From positions 4,092,001-4,156,000 of the forward strand of contig NZ_CP041185.1 of NCBI RefSeq assembly GCF_006517255.1: a stretch of 64,000 bases of DNA, in the 5' to 3' direction. Below are positions 53,211 through 62,706 of this stretch, piece after piece; positions within the stretch are counted from its first letter, which is position 1; each line of letters begins with the position of its first letter. A program made the position numbers and the translations under genes. The notes beneath the pieces were generated by a model. That model was not told the origin of the DNA. It saw only the letters and a program-made list of their open reading frames with translations, and did not search any database. This DNA comes from Janthinobacterium tructae (lineage in GTDB: Bacteria; Pseudomonadota; Gammaproteobacteria; Burkholderiales; Burkholderiaceae_D).

Positions 53211-53253
53211 TTGACTATACCCATATTGGGTACTAACATACCCAATATGGGTA
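53211..53253 (+). promoter_or_regulatory. Promoter with two operator palindromes over the MNT gene start
   Basis: TTGACT (53211-53216) and TAACAT (53234-53239) are 17 bases apart. TACCCATATTGGGTA at 53218-53232 fills the spacer, and its exact reverse complement TACCCAATATGGGTA at 53239-53253 covers the expected transcription start and the ATG at 53247. Operator centres are 21 bases apart, two helical turns. Confidence 0.75.
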
Positions 53254-53879
53254 CTTTCGCAGATACATTGTTTTCCAAGACACAGCAACGCGTGCTGGCC
53301 TTGCTCTTTGGCCAGGCGCAACGCTCTTTCTATGCGAATGAAATTATCGCCTTCGCGGCCATCGGCTCGGGCGCCGTGCAACGCGAACTGGCCAAGCTGG
53401 TGAAATCGGCCCTGGTGACCGTCAAAAAAGTGGGCAACCAGAAGCATTACCAGGCCAACCGCAATGCGCCGATATTCGACGAGCTACGCAGCATCGTGCT
53501 GAAAACCTTTGGCGTCGCCGATGTGCTGCGCGTCGCGCTGCAACCGTACTGGCAAGAAATAGACCTGGTCTTTGTGTACGGTTCCATGGCCAAGGGCACG
53601 GAACACGCACACAGCGACATCGATCTGATGGTCATCGGCAGCATGGCATCGAACACCCAGTTGCTGGCAGCCTTGCAGCCAGCGCAGCAGCAGCTGGGGC
53701 GCAGCATCAACCCGACCTTGTACACGCCAGAAGAATGGCGGCAAAGAATAGACGACGGCAAGTCGTTCGTCGTGCGCATCCTCGAACAGCCAAAGATTTT
53801 TGTCAAAGGCTCCAACGATGACCTCATCGAGCTCACAGGCGCTGGCGAACCTGGCGCGCATCGGCCAGCTCAAGGCTGA
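53247..53879 (+). CDS. Winged-helix/MNT nucleotidyltransferase, antitoxin-like
   Basis: A 210-residue protein with two domains. Residues 1-85 form a winged helix (RSFYANEIIAFAAIGSGAVQ, VTVKKVGNQKHYQANR). Residues 100-200 form a minimal nucleotidyltransferase domain with the intact GSX10DXD motif in YGSMAKGTEHAHSDIDLMVI. In type VII toxin-antitoxin pairs the MNT protein AMPylates a HEPN partner; here it is fused to a DNA-binding domain and could also repress its own promoter. The ATG at 53247 is preferred because homology starts there; a GTG at 53196 would lie before the promoter. No Shine-Dalgarno is seen. The end overlaps the HEPN gene by 62 bases. Confidence 0.85.
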   Translation: MGTFADTLFSKTQQRVLALLFGQAQRSFYANEIIAFAAIGSGAVQRELAKLVKSALVTVKKVGNQKHYQANRNAPIFDELRSIVLKTFGVADVLRVALQPYWQEIDLVFVYGSMAKGTEHAHSDIDLMVIGSMASNTQLLAALQPAQQQLGRSINPTLYTPEEWRQRIDDGKSFVVRILEQPKIFVKGSNDDLIELTGAGEPGAHRPAQG

Positions 53880-54255
53880 GCCAGCGGACGCACGCGAACG
53901 CGCGGGCTTGCTGCGCTCGGCCACCTTGCGCCTGCGCGATGCCAGGCAATTGATACTGTCGCTGGAGAGCCGCTTCGACCTGGCGTATAACGCGGCGCAT
54001 GCGGCCGCCTTGTCTGCGCTGCGTCAACATGGTTATCGCAGCGACAACCGCTATCTCGTCTTTCAAAGCCTGGAGCACACGCTGGATTTTACGCCGCAGC
54101 AATGGCTGCTATTCAATCAGGCGCACCGGAAGCGTAATCTGGCCGAATACGAAGGCGATCTTGATGTCACCGAGGGCTTTGTCGACGAGTTGATCGCGCA
54201 TGTGGAACAGTTACTCGTAGCGGCCAGGGCACTGGATGTCCAACCGCCATCCTGA
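53818..54255 (+). CDS. HEPN-domain protein, partner of the MNT protein
   Basis: A 145-residue all-helical protein of the HEPN superfamily with LRDARQLILSLESRFDLAYNAAHAAALSAL and, in the last helices, LFNQAHRKRNLAEYEGD and VDELIAHVEQLL. The site that in HEPN ribonucleases reads R-x(4-6)-H is here RNLAEY, so the His is replaced by Tyr. That may mean no RNase activity or a different catalysis. ATG 53818 with AAAGG nine bases upstream, inside the end of the MNT gene, which ensures co-translation. Confidence 0.8.
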   Translation: MTSSSSQALANLARIGQLKAEPADARERAGLLRSATLRLRDARQLILSLESRFDLAYNAAHAAALSALRQHGYRSDNRYLVFQSLEHTLDFTPQQWLLFNQAHRKRNLAEYEGDLDVTEGFVDELIAHVEQLLVAARALDVQPPS

Positions 54256-54259
54256 TCCC

Positions 54260-55168
54260 TTATTCCTGCCCCTTCAACTGCAGCGCCCGTTCATACAGGG
54301 CGTTTTTTTTGCGGCCCGTGATTTGCGCCGTCAGGTTCGCCGCCTGCTTGACGCTGCATTCGGCCAGCAGGATGTTGAGGATGCGTTCCGCTTCCACGTC
54401 TTCCGCGTCCTGCGCCTCCGTCGCGCCCTCCAGCAGCACGACGAATTCTCCCTTTTCGCGGTGCGCGTCGGCACGGATCCAGCTTTCCGCTTCGGACAGG
54501 GGACAGCGGTGGATTTCCTCGAACATTTTCGTCAGTTCGCGCGCGAACACCACCTGGCGCGTGGGCTCGAACGCTTCCACCAGGGCCGTGGCGCAATCGA
54601 GGATGCGGTGCGGCGCCTCATAGAACACCATCGTCGCCGTCACGCCGCGCAGGCTGTGCAGCATGTTTTCGCGCTGCTTGGCCTTCGCCGGCAGGAAGCC
54701 GACGAAGTAAAACTGGTCATTCAACAAGCCGCTGGCGGAAATGGCGGTGATCGCCGCCGACGGACCGGGCAGGGGCAGCACGCGCAAGCCGGCCGCACGC
54801 ACGGCGTCGACGATGCGCGCGCCCGGGTCGGACACGGCGGGCGTGCCCGCGTCGGAGACGAGGGCGATGCGCTCGCCGGCATGCAGGCGGGCGATCAGCG
54901 TCTGCGCCACTTCGCGCTCGTTATGTTGATGCGCCGCAATTAACGGCTTGTTCAGGCCAAAGCGCGTCAGCAGGTGCGCCGTGTTGCGCGTATCTTCACA
55001 GGCGACGGCGTCGGCAATGCTCAGCAAATGCAGCGCGCGCAGACTGATATCGGTCACATTGCCGATCGGCGTGGCCACTATATACAATGTTGCGATAGGA
55101 TAGACCTGGTGCGCCGCCTCTGTCATGATGGGCAGGCTGGCGATGGAACTGATTTCTTGTACGGTCAT
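54260..55168 (-). CDS. rsmI: 16S rRNA (cytidine-1402 2'-O)-methyltransferase
   Basis: A 302-residue SAM-dependent methyltransferase of the tetrapyrrole-methylase fold. It methylates the ribose of C1402 in the decoding site. Diagnostic segments are LYIVATPIGNVTDISLRAL, VACEDTRNTAHLL, VSDAGTPAVSDPG and GFLPAKAKQRENML. It is divergent from the LpoA-like gene across 12 bases, the same arrangement as yraL-yraM in E. coli. The start could be 55168 or the Met at 55126; neither has a good ribosome site. Confidence 0.95.
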   Translation of the reverse strand: MTVQEISSIASLPIMTEAAHQVYPIATLYIVATPIGNVTDISLRALHLLSIADAVACEDTRNTAHLLTRFGLNKPLIAAHQHNEREVAQTLIARLHAGERIALVSDAGTPAVSDPGARIVDAVRAAGLRVLPLPGPSAAITAISASGLLNDQFYFVGFLPAKAKQRENMLHSLRGVTATMVFYEAPHRILDCATALVEAFEPTRQVVFARELTKMFEEIHRCPLSEAESWIRADAHREKGEFVVLLEGATEAQDAEDVEAERILNILLAECSVKQAANLTAQITGRKKNALYERALQLKGQE

Positions 55169-55180
55169 TTTGGAGGTTAA

Positions 55181-56536
55181 ATGCTTGCTAATAGTGTGAA
55201 GTTACTGCTTGTTTGTGCCGCGACCGGCATGCTGAGCGCTTGCAGCACGCCTTGCGACGCGCCCGGGCAATTGTGCGCGCCTATTGAATCTAACACAAGG
55301 GCGCTGCCGCCACCGAAGCCGCTGCCACCGCCCGTGCCGCGCAAGCCGCCCGCGCCCGAACCGGTGACGTTTGCCGTGGCCGTGCCCGATATTACCGCGT
55401 ACGACGGCAACGGCGCGCCGCTGGCGCCCATCACCACCAAGCCGGCGACAGGCACGCCGCAGGACATGCCGGCCGCCACGGCGCCGGCGCCGTCCGACGG
55501 CAAGGTCCACCACATCGGCCTGCTGCTGCCGCTGCGCTCGGCTTCCCTGGGCCCGGCCGCCGAACTGCTGCGCGCCGGCTTCATGGCTGCGTACGAGCGC
55601 GACCGCAGCGGCTTTGAAGTGACGGTGATCGACACGGGCGACGGCAGCAGCGACGTGCTGAACAAGTTTGCGCAAGCGCAAGAGGAACAGGATGTCGTCG
55701 TGGGGCCTTTGTCGCGCTCGGCCGTGACGGCCGTGGCGAACAGCGACCTGGTACGCAAGCCGACGATCGCCCTGAACCACCCGGACAACCGCGGCGAGGC
55801 GCGCCTGCCGGCCAAGCTGCTGGTCATGGGCCTGTCGATCGAGGCGGAAGCGCGCCAGGTCGCCGCCTGGGCCGCCAGCGAACAACCGGGCGCCAGCGCG
55901 CTGATCCTGTCGGCCGGTTCGCCCTCGCAGCGCCGCATCAGCGCCGCCTTCAAGCAGGAATGGCTGCGCCAGGGCGGCAAGGTCGATGTGATGGACTTGA
56001 CGGCCACGAACGGCTACCTGAGCGATGCGGAACTGGTGCAGCTGCGCGCACGCCTGGCCGCGACGCCGCCGGGCCTGCTGTTTGTCGCACTTGACGCCGA
56101 CCAGGCGCGCCAGCTGCGCGTGGCCATCGGCAGCGATCTGCCCCTGTATGGCACCTCATCCCTGAATCCCGGCGCCGGGCGCGGCGCCAGCGGCCCCGAG
56201 CTCGACGGCGCGCGGCTGCTGGACTTGCCATGGCAAGTCCAGCGCGACCATCCGCAAGTGATGGTGTATCCGCAGCCGCCGCAGCCTGCCGAGCGCCGCC
56301 TGACGGCCGACATGGAGCGCCTGTATGCGCTGGGCATCGATGCCTTCCGCGTGGCGCGCGAAGTGGCGTTGCGCCCGAACGCGCCGTTCACGCTCGATGG
56401 CGTGACGGGCCGTCTGGCCGTGCGCTTTGACGATGATCAAAGCGTGTTCGAACGCACGGAACAAGCCGCCAGCTACCAGCAGGGCGTGCTGGGCACCTGG
56501 CCGCCGGCCACGCCGGCCACGCCACCGGTACAGTAA
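55181..56536 (+). CDS. LpoA/LppC-like penicillin-binding-protein activator lipoprotein
   Basis: A 451-residue outer-membrane lipoprotein. The lipobox is MLSAC (Cys21), followed by a Pro-rich linker (about residues 42-60) and then an LppC domain of periplasmic-binding-protein fold (HHIGLLLPLRSASLGPAAEL, VDVMDLTATNGYLSDAELVQ). E. coli LpoA has a TPR-like N-terminal domain of over 200 residues before this fold; here it is missing, replaced by the linker. TTTTGGAGG lies just before the ATG. It starts the conserved cluster lpoA-yraN-diaA-dolP and would activate a class A penicillin-binding protein, though with the N-terminal domain absent the contact may differ. Confidence 0.88.
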   Translation: MLANSVKLLLVCAATGMLSACSTPCDAPGQLCAPIESNTRALPPPKPLPPPVPRKPPAPEPVTFAVAVPDITAYDGNGAPLAPITTKPATGTPQDMPAATAPAPSDGKVHHIGLLLPLRSASLGPAAELLRAGFMAAYERDRSGFEVTVIDTGDGSSDVLNKFAQAQEEQDVVVGPLSRSAVTAVANSDLVRKPTIALNHPDNRGEARLPAKLLVMGLSIEAEARQVAAWAASEQPGASALILSAGSPSQRRISAAFKQEWLRQGGKVDVMDLTATNGYLSDAELVQLRARLAATPPGLLFVALDADQARQLRVAIGSDLPLYGTSSLNPGAGRGASGPELDGARLLDLPWQVQRDHPQVMVYPQPPQPAERRLTADMERLYALGIDAFRVAREVALRPNAPFTLDGVTGRLAVRFDDDQSVFERTEQAASYQQGVLGTWPPATPATPPVQ

Positions 56537-56547
56537 GGACATGCGCC

Positions 56548-56907
56548 ATGCCGCCCTTCGCTTTCTGGAACAAACGGGAACGGGGACGGCAGGGAGAAGA
56601 CGATGCGCTCGCGTATCTGCTGCTGCAAGGCCTGGTGCTGCTGCAACGCAATTATCTGTGCAAGGGCGGCGAACTGGACCTGATCATGCGCGATGGCGCC
56701 TGCATCGTTTTCGTCGAAGTGCGGCTACGCAGCAGTGCAGCCTACGGCGGCGCCCTGGCCAGCATCACGCCGGCCAAGCAGCGGCGCATGGTGGTGGCCG
56801 CGCACACCTGGCTGCAGGGGCAAAAGGCCTTGCCGCCGTGCCGCTTCGACGCGCTGGCCATCGATGGCGGGCACATCAGCTGGCTGCAGAACATCCTCGA
56901 TATGTAA
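56548..56907 (+). CDS. yraN: YraN family protein (UPF0102)
   Basis: A 119-residue member of UPF0102, an endonuclease-like fold with an uncharacterised role. Motifs are GRQGEDDALAYLLLQG, RNYLCKGGELDLIM and IVFVEVRLRSS, which hold the Glu/Asp and E-x-K/R positions of the nuclease fold; here the usual VEVK is VEVR. It is 11 bases after the LpoA-like gene, in the same order as in E. coli. Confidence 0.93.
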   Translation: MPPFAFWNKRERGRQGEDDALAYLLLQGLVLLQRNYLCKGGELDLIMRDGACIVFVEVRLRSSAAYGGALASITPAKQRRMVVAAHTWLQGQKALPPCRFDALAIDGGHISWLQNILDM

Positions 56908-58240
<1,333 letters not shown>

Positions 58241-58326
58241 AGTCCTCCCCCATCCGGCCTACGGCGCCTGAGTGATGATGCGACTATAATGGCCGCATCG
58301 TTGCTCAACATTAGTGAAACTTTTCC

Positions 58327-58848
58327 ATGTCAACTTCGCCCTCCGCAAGCAAGTCCTGGATCAAGCCAGCCCTGATCGCCGTCTTCGTGGCGGGCGTGGC
58401 GGCAGCCGGCTATCTGTCGTTGAATGACAAGCAAAGCGCGCCGGACGTGACCTTCCACGGTATCCATGGCGAGAAAATCACCTCAAACAGCCTGCGCGGC
58501 AAGGTGGTGATGGTCAATTTCTGGGCCACCTCGTGCACCACCTGCGTGGCAGAAATGCCGGAGATGGTCGACACCTACAACAAGTACAAGGGGCAGGGCC
58601 TGGAATTCGTGGCCGTGGCCATGAAATACGATCCGGCCAACTACGTGCTCAATTTCGCCGAAACGCGCCAGCTGCCGTTCAAGGTGGCGCTCGACGTGAC
58701 GGGCGAGGCGGCCAAGGCCTATGGCGACGTGGCCCTCACGCCCACCACCTTCGTGCTCGACAAGCAGGGCAAGATCCTCAAGCGCTACGTAGGCAAGCCC
58801 GAGTTTGCCGAACTGCATAAACTCCTGGAAAAGGCCATCGGCGGCTGA
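58327..58848 (+). CDS. TlpA-like thioredoxin-fold protein
   Basis: A 173-residue protein with one N-terminal membrane anchor (PALIAVFVAGVAAAGYLSL) and a periplasmic TlpA/ResA-type thioredoxin domain. The redox motif is CTTC (Cys70, Cys73) in NFWATSCTTCVAEMPEM, and the cis-Pro loop is ALTPTTFVLDKQGKI. These proteins reduce disulfides, often during cytochrome c maturation. CTTC is less usual than CPxC. TATAAT lies at 58285-58290 upstream. It is followed by an ECF sigma factor on the same strand. Confidence 0.93.
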   Translation: MSTSPSASKSWIKPALIAVFVAGVAAAGYLSLNDKQSAPDVTFHGIHGEKITSNSLRGKVVMVNFWATSCTTCVAEMPEMVDTYNKYKGQGLEFVAVAMKYDPANYVLNFAETRQLPFKVALDVTGEAAKAYGDVALTPTTFVLDKQGKILKRYVGKPEFAELHKLLEKAIGG

Positions 58849-58944
58849 TTCAGTCCCCAGCACCGCACAAAACCCTGTTGCCAGGTGTTGCCAAGCTGTT
58901 ATAACCTTCCTTCCGTGATCCCATTCACCTTGTGAAGGCCAGCC

Positions 58945-59535
58945 GTGCCCCTCGCCGCTCAATCGCTCGACCCGCAGCAACTGAAAGCCTGGCTGCTTGC
59001 CGCCGGCAACAAGGACGCCGCGGCGTTCCGCCAGCTATATAACTGCACCGCATCGAAACTGTTTGGCTACACCCTGCGTATATTGCATAAGCAAGAGCTC
59101 GCTGAAGAAGCCTTGCAAGAGGGGTTCGTCGCCATCTGGAACAATGCCGCCACTTACCAGAGCCATCTGGCCGCGCCGATGACCTGGATGGCCACCATCG
59201 TGCGCAACAAGGCGTTCGATGTGCTGCGGCGCAGCGACGATAGCGTGGAAATCGATGCAGACCAGTTTGATAGCGAAGTCATGAATGCACTGCGAGACCC
59301 CCAGGCCACGCCGATCGAATCGCTGCAAATGAGCGGTGACGCCAAGGCGCTGGCGTTTTGCATGTCGGCCCTGGAAGGGCTGCACCGGCAGGTGGTCGCC
59401 CTGGCGTTCTATCACGACCTGTCGCACAGCGAAGTGGCGCAGCAGATGTCGCTGCCGATCGGCACTGTGAAGACCTGGATACGCCGCAGCCTGGAACGGC
59501 TGCGCACGTGCCTGGCGAAACGGGAGGCATCATGA
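58945..59535 (+). CDS. ECF-type RNA polymerase sigma factor
   Basis: A 196-residue sigma-70 family factor with regions 2 and 4. Region 2 includes FGYTLRILHKQELAEEAL and the -10 recognition helix FVAIWNNAATYQ, with MTWMATIVRNKAFDVLRR. Region 4 includes ALAFYHDLSHSEVAQQMSLP and VKTWIRRSLERLR. The start is GTG at 58945 with AAGG upstream. The anti-sigma gene overlaps its stop as ATGA, as usual for such pairs. Confidence 0.93.
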   Translation: MPLAAQSLDPQQLKAWLLAAGNKDAAAFRQLYNCTASKLFGYTLRILHKQELAEEALQEGFVAIWNNAATYQSHLAAPMTWMATIVRNKAFDVLRRSDDSVEIDADQFDSEVMNALRDPQATPIESLQMSGDAKALAFCMSALEGLHRQVVALAFYHDLSHSEVAQQMSLPIGTVKTWIRRSLERLRTCLAKREAS

Positions 59536-60227
59536 ATATCCGCGGCAATGACACACTGCGCCAGAAACTGGCGTCCGAATACGTGCTGGGCACCTTGAAA
59601 GGGGGCGCGCGGCGGCGTTTCGAAGGCTGGCTGCACAACGATGCCGATCTGCGCCATATCACGGCCGAATGGCGCCAGCGCCTGGAACCGATGGCGGAAT
59701 TCGCCACGCCCGCGGCGCCGCCCAAGCGCGTCTGGCAGCAGATCGAGCAGCGATTGCACCTGAAGCCGCAGGGCGGCTGGTCGCTATGGCGCGATGCGCT
59801 GTCGTTCTGGCGTGGTCTGGGCCTGGCCTCGAGCGCCATCGCCGCCTTGCTGGTGATCGTCGTGGCCACGCGCATGCTGGACGCGCCGCAAATCAGCTAT
59901 GTCGCCAGCCTGACGGACGAGAAAGCGCAAACGGCCCTGCTGCTGACGGCCGACAGCCGCCACGGCGCGCTCGAGGTGCGCATGGTAGGCAACGCGCCCG
60001 TGCCTGCTGATCGCGACCTGGAACTGTGGGCCGTGCCGAAGAGCGGCCCCCCCCGTTCGCTGGGTCTGCTGGCAGACAAGGGGAGTGTGAAACTGGCCCT
60101 GTCGCAGCGCGCCATCGGCAGCGACGTGGCCTTGCTGGCCGTCACCCTGGAGCCGAAAGGCGGTTCGCCGAATCCGAACGGACCGACGGGACCGGTTTTG
60201 TATAAAGGTAACTGGGTCAGGCTATAA
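59532..60227 (+). CDS. Membrane anti-sigma factor (RskA-like)
   Basis: A 231-residue protein. The N-terminal cytosolic anti-sigma part (LRQKLASEYVLGTLKGGARR) lacks the zinc HxxxCxxC motif; one membrane helix (SSAIAALLVIVVATRML) follows, and then a periplasmic RskA-type domain (DLELWAVPKSGPPRSLGLL, LAVTLEPKGGSPNPNGPTG). It holds the sigma factor inactive until an envelope signal releases it. GGGAGG precedes ATG 59532, which overlaps the sigma stop. Confidence 0.92.
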   Translation: MNIRGNDTLRQKLASEYVLGTLKGGARRRFEGWLHNDADLRHITAEWRQRLEPMAEFATPAAPPKRVWQQIEQRLHLKPQGGWSLWRDALSFWRGLGLASSAIAALLVIVVATRMLDAPQISYVASLTDEKAQTALLLTADSRHGALEVRMVGNAPVPADRDLELWAVPKSGPPRSLGLLADKGSVKLALSQRAIGSDVALLAVTLEPKGGSPNPNGPTGPVLYKGNWVRL

Positions 60228-60233
60228 GGAAAT

Positions 60234-60265
60234 GTCGGGTTACGCAGCGCTGCTGCTAACCCGAC
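60234..60265. repeat. REP-like palindrome, single copy
   Basis: GTCGGGTTA and TAACCCGAC flank CGCAGCGCTGCTGC. It lies between the convergent anti-sigma and thioesterase genes, six bases after the anti-sigma stop, and may act as terminator or mRNA end protector. Confidence 0.72.
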
Positions 60266-60273
60266 CTGCCGGC

Positions 60274-60696
60274 CTATTTCGGATACAGAATCATCTGCGT
60301 GCAGCGGAACAGGGCAATCGTCTTGCCCGTTTCCTTGTTTTTCACCACGGCATCCCACACTTGCGTGTTGCGGCCCTTGTGCTCAACTTTCGCCGTGCAG
60401 GTGAGCGTGCCTTCGCGGACCGTGCCCAGGTGGTTCGATTTGAGCTCGATGGTGGTGAAGTTGTTCGCGCCTTCGGGCAGGTTGACGATGCAGCCGTAGC
60501 CGGACGCCGTATCGGCCAGGGTCACCACGCTGCCCGCGTGCAGATAGCCGTTCGGCGCCAGCAGGTGCGACAGCACGGGCAATTCCGCCGTCAGCTGGCC
60601 ATCGCCCACGGCCGTGATGACGATGCCGAGGTGGCCGGGCAGGCGGCCGGTGCCGCGTTCATTCAACATTGCTACGGTAATGTCGGGATGGCTCAT
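60274..60696 (-). CDS. PaaI-type hotdog thioesterase
   Basis: A 140-residue hotdog-fold protein of the PaaI/YbdB type, which hydrolyses acyl-CoA or aryl-CoA thioesters in the cytosol. The active segment is NGYLHAGSVVTLADTASGYG, with the catalytic Asp/Glu region, followed by TTIELKSNHLGTVREG and KGRNTQVWDAVVKNKETGK. The natural substrate is unknown. Confidence 0.9.
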   Translation of the reverse strand: MSHPDITVAMLNERGTGRLPGHLGIVITAVGDGQLTAELPVLSHLLAPNGYLHAGSVVTLADTASGYGCIVNLPEGANNFTTIELKSNHLGTVREGTLTCTAKVEHKGRNTQVWDAVVKNKETGKTIALFRCTQMILYPK

Positions 60697-60786
60697 GCGG
60701 GTCCTTGTGCGGGTGAATCCGGACAGTGGCTACGCCGGAAAATACTATGATGATAGCAACTTTCCCCGCATCGGTTTGACGGCCGC

Positions 60787-61944
60787 TTATTTCCGGCCGC
60801 GCCGCCGTTTCCACCACACCAAACTGCCCGTCAGCAGGAACAGCAGCGGCATCAAGCCAAATACCGTAATGAAGGCGCGCCCGGCCACGCCAAACGCCTG
60901 CCCCGAATGCAGGGGGAATTGCCAGCCCAGGAAGACATCCCCTGCCGGCGCCCGCAAGGGATCGCGTATGCGCAAGGGCAAGCCGCTGCGCGCGTCCAGG
61001 GTGATGCGCGTGGCACCGTCGCCGTGGGCGATTTCGCCAGGCTGGCGCACGCGCACGTCATACGGCTGGTCCTGTTTCGCTGGCAGCACGATGCGCGACA
61101 CGCGCGCCTGCGGATACAGCCGCTGCGCGGCGGCCATGGCCTGGCCCGCATCGAGCAGGGCGCCATCCTGCGCTACATTTTTCAATTTTGCCGTGTCCGG
61201 CACCGTCGATACCAGCGCCACCAGGGGCACGATCAATTGCGGCAAATTGAAATAGATGCCGGAAAAGGCGAGCACGGCCAGCACGGGCGCGGCAAAGAAA
61301 CCGGCCGCCTTGTGCAAGGTGTAATGAAAGCGGGGCCAGGAACCGCCATGCGACACCGTCAGGGCACGCTTGATCGCCGTCCACTGCAGGCGCGGCCACC
61401 ACAGGTAGATGCCGCTCAGCGCCATCAGCAGCAGCATCACGCCGGAAATTCCAGTGATGGTCTTGCCCACCTCCCCCGACAATAAATAGCGGTGCAAATG
61501 AAACATGCCCGACATCAGCAGTGGCCGCGTGAGGCCGAAACGGCCCCACTCGCGCTCGCCTTTGACTTGCAGGGTGTAGGGGTCGACCATCACCTGGCGC
61601 ACGATGGCCTGGCTGAAGGAGGAAGGCTTGCCGGCCTGGCGGTACGACGCCACATACACGTCGCGCGCATCGGCGGGCGGATTGAGCTGGCTCGGCTTGC
61701 CGTAGGCGGGGTCGGCCGTGAGCCCATCCACCACCGCCTGCAGCGTGCGCGGCGTCACCTGGAAGGCCTGGCCAGGCGCGGGCGTGCTCGCCTGCAACAA
61801 ATTCGGATTCAGATACGCGTCGAGCTCCGGCATCCAGGCGATGGCGGACCCCGTCAAGCCCAGCAGGACGAACAGGGCGCCGAACCACAGCCCCGCATAC
61901 AGATGCAGTTTGCTGAGCAAGCACTTGAGCGAGCGTTGGGACAT
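60787..61944 (-). CDS. PepSY-domain membrane protein (PepSY-associated TM family)
   Basis: A 385-residue inner-membrane protein with about four helices: LYAGLWFGALFVLLGLTGSA, ITGISGVMLLLMALSGIYLW, FFAAPVLAVLAFSGIYF and VFGLMPLLFLLTGSLVWW. A periplasmic PepSY region lies between the first two. Relatives such as FoxB reduce ferric siderophores or sit beside TonB receptors. Start at ATG 61944 is set by the first helix. No siderophore receptor is in view next to it. Confidence 0.88.
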   Translation of the reverse strand: MSQRSLKCLLSKLHLYAGLWFGALFVLLGLTGSAIAWMPELDAYLNPNLLQASTPAPGQAFQVTPRTLQAVVDGLTADPAYGKPSQLNPPADARDVYVASYRQAGKPSSFSQAIVRQVMVDPYTLQVKGEREWGRFGLTRPLLMSGMFHLHRYLLSGEVGKTITGISGVMLLLMALSGIYLWWPRLQWTAIKRALTVSHGGSWPRFHYTLHKAAGFFAAPVLAVLAFSGIYFNLPQLIVPLVALVSTVPDTAKLKNVAQDGALLDAGQAMAAAQRLYPQARVSRIVLPAKQDQPYDVRVRQPGEIAHGDGATRITLDARSGLPLRIRDPLRAPAGDVFLGWQFPLHSGQAFGVAGRAFITVFGLMPLLFLLTGSLVWWKRRRGRK

Positions 61945-62160
61945 GGAAACTTTGGGGAAATTTTGGGCTGCGGAACGATAGCATGAAAGCCGCGCAGTGA
62001 AAATCATGCGCTACAAGAAAGGGCAAACCAGACAACACGCTCATGGCAAGGCCGGATTCGGGTAAAAGCGAGCGTTTTGGCACCATCAGCGAGCGCATCG
62101 GCCTCGCGGGTACAGCTTGCACGGCATACACTTTCCCCTATACTTATCGAAAGGAAAATT

Positions 62161-62706
62161 ATGACTATCTCCCGCTTCCTCGCCGTCACGCTGGGCCTGG
62201 CTCTGCATTTGGGCACCCACGCCGCCGATTTCACCCTCACCAGCGCCGACATCGCCCCTGGCCAGACCCTGGCAAGCACGCAAGTATTCCAGGGTTTCGG
62301 CTGCACGGGCGGCAACCTGGCGCCGCAATTGTCGTGGCACGGCGCGCCAGCCGGCACCAAAAGCTACGCCATCACCGTGTACGACCCGGACGCGCCCACG
62401 GGCAGCGGCTGGTGGCACTGGAGCGTGTTCAATATCCCAACCAGCACCACGTCCCTGGCTGCGGGAACGACCACGTCCACCTTGCCCACCGGCGCCGTGC
62501 AAGGACGCAACGATTACGGCGACAGCGCCTACGGCGGCGCCTGCCCACCACCGGGCGACCAGCCGCACCGCTACCAGCTCACGGTGTGGGCCTTGAGCGT
62601 GGACAAGCTGCCGCTGGACCAGCACACCAGCGGCGCCATGCTCGGCTACATGCTCAACGCCAACGCGCTGGGCAAGGCGCAGCTGACAGGACTGTATGGC
62701 CGATGA
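62161..62706 (+). CDS. YbhB/YbcL-type PEBP protein, exported
   Basis: A 181-residue phosphatidylethanolamine-binding-protein family member. The signal peptide ends near LGTHA. The ligand-site segments are GGNLAPQLSWHGAPAGTKSY, VYDPDAPTGSGWWHWSVFNI and YGGACPPPGDQPHRYQLTVW. Periplasmic members are inhibitors or binders of unknown ligand. AAAGGA precedes ATG 62161. The following AraC gene overlaps its end by 11 bases, so they form a unit. Confidence 0.94.
   Translation: MTISRFLAVTLGLALHLGTHAADFTLTSADIAPGQTLASTQVFQGFGCTGGNLAPQLSWHGAPAGTKSYAITVYDPDAPTGSGWWHWSVFNIPTSTTSLAAGTTTSTLPTGAVQGRNDYGDSAYGGACPPPGDQPHRYQLTVWALSVDKLPLDQHTSGAMLGYMLNANALGKAQLTGLYGR

Noticed and set aside
53196..53246. GTG start for the MNT protein
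   Set aside because: It would place the promoter and first operator inside the gene, and the added residues are just the translated palindrome.
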